Below are positions 58,120 to 64,000 of a DNA stretch of 64,000 bases, one piece after another. The translations under genes and the position numbers were made by a program. The notes below the pieces were generated by a model. The model saw only the letters and a program-made list of their open reading frames with translations, was not told the DNA's origin and made no database searches. The stretch comes from Clytia hemisphaerica (Eukaryota; Cnidaria; Hydrozoa; Leptothecata; Clytiidae), in the NCBI GenBank assembly GCA_902728285.1, contig CACVBU010000283.1, positions 461,175-525,174 on the forward strand. The letters run 5' to 3'. The first letter of the stretch is position 1. Each line of letters starts with the position of its first letter.

Positions 58120-59141
58120 CAGTTCACATGTCAAAATAAAAAATCAAACCAAATATTACAAGTTTGTTTTGGACACGTGATTTTAATTGTTCTCTTTAAT
58201 GACACGTGGTTCGCTTAAAATGTTTATATTTTCTTAAAATCATCCTTTTTGAAATTTGAGACTGGGTTTGTTCTTGATTTGTTGTAAGGTTTTGCCCAAA
58301 ATTGACTTATGACAAAATTATCATGATATGATGCACCAGCCTTGCAAGTAGACCGCTCGGGCAAGATATAGCAAAGCGTTTTGTTAGGGATAAGCAGCAG
58401 GCAAAGCCAGCCTTCTGCTCATCATCCCTAACATGCAGCCAAGCATCCATCAAACTAGAAGTTCAGTCAGTATAGCCCTAGCTTTTCATAAAAAATTTAC
58501 AGGCAACACATTTGCAAAAAACAACGCCGCCATATAGAAGATTCTTCAAATTCAGTATGTGAATAATAGAGCAGTGAAAATACAAAGTGTATTTCTCCTT
58601 TTTTTGTAAGAGTTCCAGAAATGAAAATAAAGGGATAATGGATACTATCCACTGATGATCAGTGGCACTATCATAAAGCTAGAAAATAAGGGTTAGCATA
58701 CTCTTTTCTTGAGAAAATAATGGAGGGATTTTAAAATCTTTCCACCCGGATGTGAGAGAGTTTGCAGATGTTCTGCAGTGTGGCTTTTTTCAACTCGCCC
58801 AAATCCTCATGCAGCACATTATATTTTTAAAGTTTTTAAAATGGCTTTGCTTGATTATCATTTCGTGACAGTGGCGTTATTGATTTTGTTACATCTGTTA
58901 AATTCAAAAGGAAACCAGGTGCTTTTTATCATTTTCAGTTCGAAGTAAAAAGGCCTACTAAAAAATTCCTTGTGTTCAAAAAGTTGTTTTGAATTTTTTA
59001 TCTTTGTAGAAAGCTAGTTTTGAAGATTTGAGTGATGAATACATCTTTAAAGTTTTCTTTTCAAAAATGACACTACACATTTCTCATAATTCATAATCAT
59101 ATATCAACAATCTGTGACATGATATAGGTAGAGTAAAATTT
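58120..59141. other. Gene-free DNA
   Basis: A segment at 58162-58225 (TTTTGGACACGTGATTTTAA ... GACACGTGGTTCGCTTAA) recurs inverted at about 48035-48110, marking another dispersed repeat. No gene recognised. Confidence 0.45.
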
Positions 59142-59443
59142 CCCGGGGGGGGGGGTACTACCCTTGTCGACCGACGGGGGTGCTCCGCTGTGGTTCGAAA
59201 AATGGACCCTACGTGGGACTCGAAATTTGCGAAAAAAGTGACCCTGAATGGGACTGAAATTCCAAAATTTTCTCAAATTTTCTACTTTTCCCCCAAATTT
59301 TCCAAAAAAAGGCACCCTACGAGGGACTGATTTTTCTATTTTGGTGTTTTTGCGACCCTACCTGGGACTCGTGGAGGTTAGAAAAGGTACCCTGACCAGC
59401 GGAGCATCCCTGTAACCCATCTTGCCCTAGTACCCCCCCCCGG
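59142..59443. mobile_element. G-rich-ended element, 302 bp, 8-bp target duplication
   Basis: CCCGGGGGGGGGGGTACTA to CTAGTACCCCCCCCCGG, flanked by TAAAATTT on both sides (59134-59141, 59444-59451). Inside, GACCCTACGTGGGACT-like motifs repeat four times. A near-copy without its left end lies at 17265-17551. Confidence 0.72.
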
Positions 59444-59884
59444 TAAAATTTATTGATAGCACTTAAACTAGAGGCAATGTCATGGATAATTTAAAAACTC
59501 CAGCACTAAAACAATGACGCATTAACGGATAATTACAGCAAGAATAATATGACCATTGGTAGTTTATTTGTGTTTGATTGTTATATTGACCCTGACTGAA
59601 AATACAATAAGTATTACAGATTAGTAAGGAATATATCATGACCACCATTATCAAAAGGTATATTGAACTCGATGATACATTTGAAAATAAATATTTATAA
59701 AAGTAAAGTTTACAAACATAAAAAACACGAATAAGGGAATGAATGTATTGTAAAGGTTAAGAAGTTATCATCAGAGGCATTGACTGAAATTGCATCATCG
59801 CTATGCACTTTATCTAATACCTCTTTGGTTGCTTCATCTTCCTTGGCTGATATCGGTTTTTCCTTAAGGACGACCCTCCGTTCG

Positions 59885-60004
59885 TCAACTTGGGTTGACA
59901 TCTTCTTCTGGCTTGGTTGACATCTTCTTCTGGCTTTGTCGAGCCAAGTGGCGGTAGTATTTCTGTTGTTTCTTTGTTCTTCTGTGTAATTTAGTCTTCC
60001 CCAT
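59885..60004 (-). pseudogene. Small basic open frame downstream of gypsy pol, frameshifted
   Basis: 39 codons starting M-G-K-T-K-L-H-R-R-T-K-K, preceded by a TTTTGCTCTTAG acceptor-like site. A 22-bp tandem duplication (59895 and 59917) shifts the frame and causes the early stop. Beyond it another frame stays open to 59710 (V-D-E-R-R-V-V-L-K-E-K). It probably belonged to the retroelement's 3' region. Confidence 0.35.
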
Positions 60005-60029
60005 ATCTAAGAGCAAAAGAGTATTGTAG

Positions 60030-61583
60030 TTAACACATCTCAATGTAACGTTTTCGCGCCTTTCGCACCCTTGTTGATGCCCTTTGTGGAATAGGATCTA
60101 TCCTTGTATCTGGTAGGATAGGGATGTCATTTGGTAAAGGATCATATTGGATAATTTCTCCGTCGATGAAGCATTTTGCTGCTTCTTCTAGATCTCCAGT
60201 GTTTGGTATTTCTTTGTTCAGGGGGGTACAGACACAGGGTACTGACCCATAGCCAGGTGGTGGTGTCTATTTTTGCATTTCAAAAAAGTTAGTACCCGGT
60301 ACTACTTTGGGGGTGGGGGTGTGTATTTTTCACTCTTCAAGCAAGTACAGGATACTATTTGGGTACTTTTTCACAGAATTTTGCTGTTTTTCAATAAAAA
60401 AAGTAGTTTGTTGTAATATTTTGACTTTTTTCAAATATTAATTTTTTTGATTTGAATTTTTTTTAATAATCGACAATTTTTTTTAAACTCTTTTTAGAAA
60501 TTTTTTGATTTTTTTGAAAACAAAACTTCCAAAATGGTCAAGAAGTGTGTGATGAAAATCAAAGGACAAAAGCTTCTGACTCCATCATTGATAGTTTGCT
60601 TGCATTATCTGTCAATTTTCATGAAAAACTTGTATTATTAATTATTATTATTTAGAATATTTAAACAGGATATTCTACAGTCGTAACATATATACATATT
60701 TACACTGTTATCTCAGAAGTCCTGCATAAAACAGAAACTATATAAAAATCTAAAAAAATATATAAAAATTTATAAATATAATATACTAAAATCTAAAAAT
60801 CTATGGGGGTAAAAAGTTCAAAAATCAGAAAAAGGAAAAACCAGGTCCTAAATCTAGTCCTAGAGATTTGATAAAATTGCAGAGAGTGGATAAGATTAGG
60901 TGTATAGAGTACACAATACTCAAGTGTGTTAATTTAAAACTGAGTGGCTAATCTTGGTCTAATCTGTATAATTTAAGATTTTAGGGGTGGTGTCCCTATT
61001 TTTTACAGCAAAAATGAAGTAGGTACTAAATAAGGGTGGGTGGTACTAAACAAAATTTTAGTAAAAAATCAATTTAGTACCCTATGGGTTAGTACCCTGC
61101 CTCTGTACCCCCCCCTGCTTTGTTAGGGGCTTTATCCTGTACGGGTTCATTAAAAAAACGGTGATGTTGCTTGACGTCGTCAAGGTGCCTTAGTAGAGTT
61201 CTTGTCGAATTTAGATATTTTAATAGTACGTTCTTCATTTCTTCGTTTCGTTCCTGAACTAGAAATGGTGAAGTAAAAAATATGGGATCGAACTTGGACC
61301 TCCTTGTCCAGTCCCTAACAAGGACTAAATCCCCAGGAAGAATGGTAGACTTTTTCCTGTATTTTTAGGCGTTAGTTGCTCCTGTCGTTTGCTTTTATTC
61401 TCCTTGTCTGCCTCTCGTGCATTGTGCACCTCCTCGTTGGTGGATGCCTTCCGGGGGAATTTGTGTTTCAAACCATCCCTGAAGAGCATGTTTGCTGGTG
61501 GTATACCTGTTGCTGGGTGTGGTGTTTGTCTATATGTTTTTAATCCCTCTCTCAAGGCTTCTGCCTCGTTGTATATAAGTTGT
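60030..61583 (-). pseudogene. Ty3/gypsy pol 3' end (integrase C-terminus), degenerate
   Basis: The minus-strand frame opens with N-E-A-E-A-L-R-E-G-L and Y-R-Q-T-P-H-P-A-T-G, a hallmark of gypsy integrases. After a frameshift near 61345 it continues with P-G-D-L-V-L-V-R-D-W and S-K-F-D-P-I-F, the integrase C-terminal domain. It then runs through an acidic tail to a TAA at 60030. The element is truncated at about 61583, only 50 bp from the first YEATS exon. An 899-bp element at 60219-61117 splits the tail. Confidence 0.78.
60219..61117. mobile_element. G-rich-ended element, 899 bp, 7-bp target duplication, hAT-like ends
   Basis: CAGGGGGGTACAGACACAGG to CTCTGTACCCCCCCCTG, with GGGTACTGACCCATA / TATGGGTTAGTACCC just inside. 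CTTTGTT flanks both sides (60212-60218, 61118-61124). Removing it with one copy restores the gypsy frame (P-N-K to E-I-P-N-T). CAGGGG ends and a 7-8 bp duplication suggest hAT. Confidence 0.75.
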
Positions 61584-61633
61584 ATAAGTTGTATATAACA
61601 CTGATTTTGTTTTTACTATTTCATCTTTTACAG

Positions 61634-61817
61634 AAAAAGAGGGTGCAAGTCAAGATCGAATTCGGTCATCAAGCCATCTCCAAGGAGAAACCTACAGATC
61701 CACTGAAAACGCATGATTGGACTGTCTTTGTGAAGGGCGTCGATGGTGCCGACATCTCACATATCGTCGAAAAAGTCATCTTTCATCTACATTCAAGCTT
61801 CCCAAAACCTAAGAGAA
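61634..61817 (+). CDS. YEATS-domain protein (AF9/ENL type), exon with YEATS N-terminal half
   Basis: 184 nt between TTTTACAG and GAA|GTAAGC, entering in phase 0 and leaving in phase 1. It encodes V-Q-V-K-I-E-F-G-H, T-H-D-W-T-V-F-V-K-G and V-E-K-V-I-F-H-L-H-S-S-F-P, the beta-sandwich start of the AF9/ENL YEATS domain. H and S-F of the H-x-S-F loop, which line the acyl-lysine channel in AF9, are present. The exon with the start codon was not identified; a gypsy relic lies just upstream. Known AF9/ENL proteins read acylated histone H3 in transcription-elongation complexes. Confidence 0.85.
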
Positions 61818-62147
61818 GTAAGCTTTAATAAACCTCTTTTTCTTTGATGTTCTGCCCAACTTTGTTTCCTGGGTATCATCTGTGTTTTAAAGCTTACTGA
61901 TAGCGACAGATAGTATTCTCTGGTCCTGGTGTCCATCAGTATCCTTAATTAAGTCTAGTATACGCGGGAACGAGAAAAACGTAAAATTCTTTCTTTTTTT
62001 TAAATAACCCGTCGTAGTATGTATTGCTGTCCACTATGTATACTTTAAATAGAAAAACAATTTTTCGAAATTCACGAAATTTTCTTTGAGTGCTTTCTTA
62101 TCGTTTATTTCGAAATAATTTGGTTCGATTAACAAAACATTTCCATT

Positions 62148-62273
62148 GAAAATTTTTTCACAACACCCCTGCGATTGTGCTCAAAACTTTCTTCCTTTAC
62201 ATGACTGTTTGAAAATTTTTTCACAACACCCCTGCGATTGTGCTCAAAACTTTCTTCCTTTACATGACTGTTT
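62148..62273 (+). repeat. Exact 63-bp tandem duplication in YEATS intron
   Basis: The unit from GAAAATTTTTTCACAACACC to TTTACATGACTGTTT occurs twice without a mismatch, 70 bp upstream of the acceptor at 62342. Identity implies a recent event. Confidence 0.85.
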
Positions 62274-62342
62274 CGAGATCAAAGATCGTGCTCCCTCAGT
62301 CATGTCGAGTTTTCACTGATTCGCGTTCCTTTTCTTTCTCAG

Positions 62343-62598
62343 TACGTAAGGAGCCACCATACAAATTATCTGAATCTGGATATGGGTCATTCAATCTTCC
62401 GATCGAGGTGTATTTCAAAACACACGCCAAAGAAGATGCGAGGAAACATCTCATGCAATACGACTTGAGCTTGCAAATGCTTGGTTTACCGCCATTGAAT
62501 TGCACCAAGATTGAGGCTTTGACTTTTTTGAACCCGTCAGAAGAGTTCGAGAAACGGTTGTTGAAAGCGGGTGCTGTAATTCTACCTGCGCTACCAGA
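62343..62598 (+). CDS. YEATS-domain protein, exon with YEATS C-terminal half
   Basis: 256 nt between TTTCTTTCTCAG and CCAGA|GTAAGG, entering in phase 1 and leaving in phase 2. It continues K-E-P-P-Y-K-L-S-E-S-G-Y-G-S-F, I-E-V-Y-F-K-T and L-T-F-L-N-P-S-E-E-F-E-K-R-L-L-K-A-G-A. G-Y-G supplies the aromatic tyrosine of the reader pocket (G-Y-A in human AF9). The order and spacing match the family end to end, so the domain appears intact. Confidence 0.87.
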
Positions 62599-63553
62599 GT
62601 AAGGATTTTTGATTGTTCATTTTATTTCAATTTGATTTTCCTTCACATTCAGAAATTTAGTAAACAAGGAAATACGGCCGTGTAAGCTCAAAGCCTGTCT
62701 GATTTAATGCAATTTTAACGAAATTTGACCTCAACCGTACTGAAACTGACAGGAATTTCAACTTTAAATGCCTAAATTTCCTTGTATTTTTTAGTAAGGG
62801 ACATGATGTAGTTCATGCTCGAAATACTCTATATGATGTTATCCATGGTTCCGATTCTTTTTATCAATACATACTTCAGGATAATAATATTTGGAATAAA
62901 ATAGGAAAAGATTAGCAAAAAATTCGCTTTTATATCCCAAGAGGAGCCATTTTTGTTGAGTAGCCCCTCCTTTATCTACTTTAAGCTTAATCTTTCTTAA
63001 TGATTAAAAAATCAGGTGTTTTGAGCAGCTGCGCCTCAAGTCATTAAGTGAAACTAATTAAACTTCTTTTTTTTCTAATTAAACTACAACTTGTAGACAA
63101 ACAGAACCAGGTTCTTGAACAACAAACAGATCAAAATCTAAAACGTTTTCCTCAGTATCCATCATGCGCAACTTTATTCTTCAAAAAAACTTATATTGAG
63201 TATTTTTTGAAATTCATAGTGAGAGTAGTGTAGTGGTTTTCTGAAAAAACTCATTTCTGAAGAAAGACCTCACGTGGATGAGTGGTTTTGAATCTTTTTA
63301 TGTTTTATTTGAATGGGAAGTGATTTAAATGCTTTCCGATGTGTTTTTCTTACAGATGCTGAGGTATTGGTTTTCGCAATTCAGATGGTCTTTCTTGTTC
63401 AATGAGAAATAACTTTATTCTCAGGACGTTTTGGTCATTAATTTTTGAAAAAATCATAGCTTAGATATTGCTTTGTAGTTGGTGGGTGCTTGCTTGATTG
63501 ATTGATTGATTAATTGATTGATTTTCTTAATCACGTCTTCTTTTATTTCTCAG

Positions 63554-64000
63554 AGATGTACCGAAAGTGAAAAGCGTTTCGCCTGCGTCCTCAGCTGGTT
63601 CACCGAACCCTCAGAAGAAAACTAGTGCAACGATTCCAAAAATTAAAAAAGAATCTCAAAACTCCACGACTACATCCGTTAAACGGTCCAGCGAGGACGC
63701 GCTGTCGTCGAGTAAACCTAAAAAGAAGAAGAGTAACGACCACGAGCGAGCGCCCACACCTGTGAATGCTGGATTGAAAGAAATCTCTATTCTATCACCT
63801 GCTACTGATGCTGCTGCCAAGAGTAACAGTGCGCGGAAAGTGAAAGATGGTACTCGGCGACGGAGTGTCGACGCTAACGAGCCAAGTCCAAAGCACCATT
63901 CATCCAAAGAAAGTAAACATAAAAGCAAAGACTCCAAATTGAAAAAAGACAAAAGTTTAGACTTAAATTCGTCTAGTGGCGGCATTCCAAAACTCAAATT
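63554..64000 (+). CDS. YEATS-domain protein, Ser/Lys-rich linker exon, runs off the window
   Basis: Follows a TTTTATTTCTCAG acceptor and joins in phase 2 (P-E-D-V-P-K-V). It is a long low-complexity S/K/P-rich stretch with clusters such as K-P-K-K-K-K-S-N and S-K-E-S-K-H-K-S-K-D, as between the YEATS domain and the C-terminal AHD helix of AF9/ENL. The AHD itself is beyond the right edge. A (GATT)n microsatellite lies just upstream at about 63492-63525. Confidence 0.8.

Noticed and set aside
63656-63997. Leucine-rich minus-strand frame at the right edge
   Set aside because: It is the antisense of the Ser/Lys-rich YEATS linker exon, where AAG/AGC codons read as leucine on the other strand.

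Overview
The window looks like about 64 kb of an AT-rich invertebrate animal genome. It has spliced genes with GT-AG introns, a signal-peptide protein with many C-type lectin-like and LamG-like domains, a YEATS-domain chromatin reader, an MSL1 homologue, and a very dense layer of short DNA transposons. The LamG-like/lectin architecture is best known to me from cnidarians and other early-branching or lophotrochozoan animals. A cnidarian is my best guess, but no sequence here fixes the species.

Layout. From 2.3 to 18.2 kb, minus strand, one large gene: signal peptide, two six-cysteine C-type lectin-like domains (CTLDs), a threonine-rich mucin-like linker, three LamG-like domains and the first half of a third CTLD. 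It runs off the left edge. All eleven recognised exons have phase 1 at both ends. Its introns hold a LINE reverse-transcriptase relic that is itself interrupted by a palindromic MITE, a second LINE 3' end, a tRNA-like SINE head and many MITEs. From 18 to 28 kb there is only repeat DNA: nested TIR elements, a 690-bp palindrome and a satellite with telomere-like (CCCTAA) tracts. At 28.4-29.8 kb, plus strand, lies an intronless MSL1-like gene. At 30.55-32.49 kb lies a giant palindrome whose two arms are tandem arrays. From 33 to 44 kb there are further TIR elements.

At 44.3-45.4 kb (plus) is a single-exon LicD-family membrane protein, and at 46.4-47.1 kb (minus) a single-exon METTL27-like methyltransferase. 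From 47 to 60 kb is another transposon-rich stretch. At 59.9-61.6 kb (minus) is the 3' end of a Ty3/gypsy pol gene split by a G-rich-ended element with a 7-bp target duplication. From 61.6 kb to the right edge (plus) are three exons of an AF9/ENL-type YEATS gene.

There is no sign that these genes form a pathway. Two concern chromatin (MSL1, YEATS), one is probably secreted or extracellular (the lectin/LamG gene), one is probably a Golgi-type transferase, and one is a cytosolic methyltransferase. The most unusual items are the modular lectin/LamG gene, the palindrome built of tandem arrays, and three nested-insertion cases in which target duplications or restored reading frames show exactly where an element landed.
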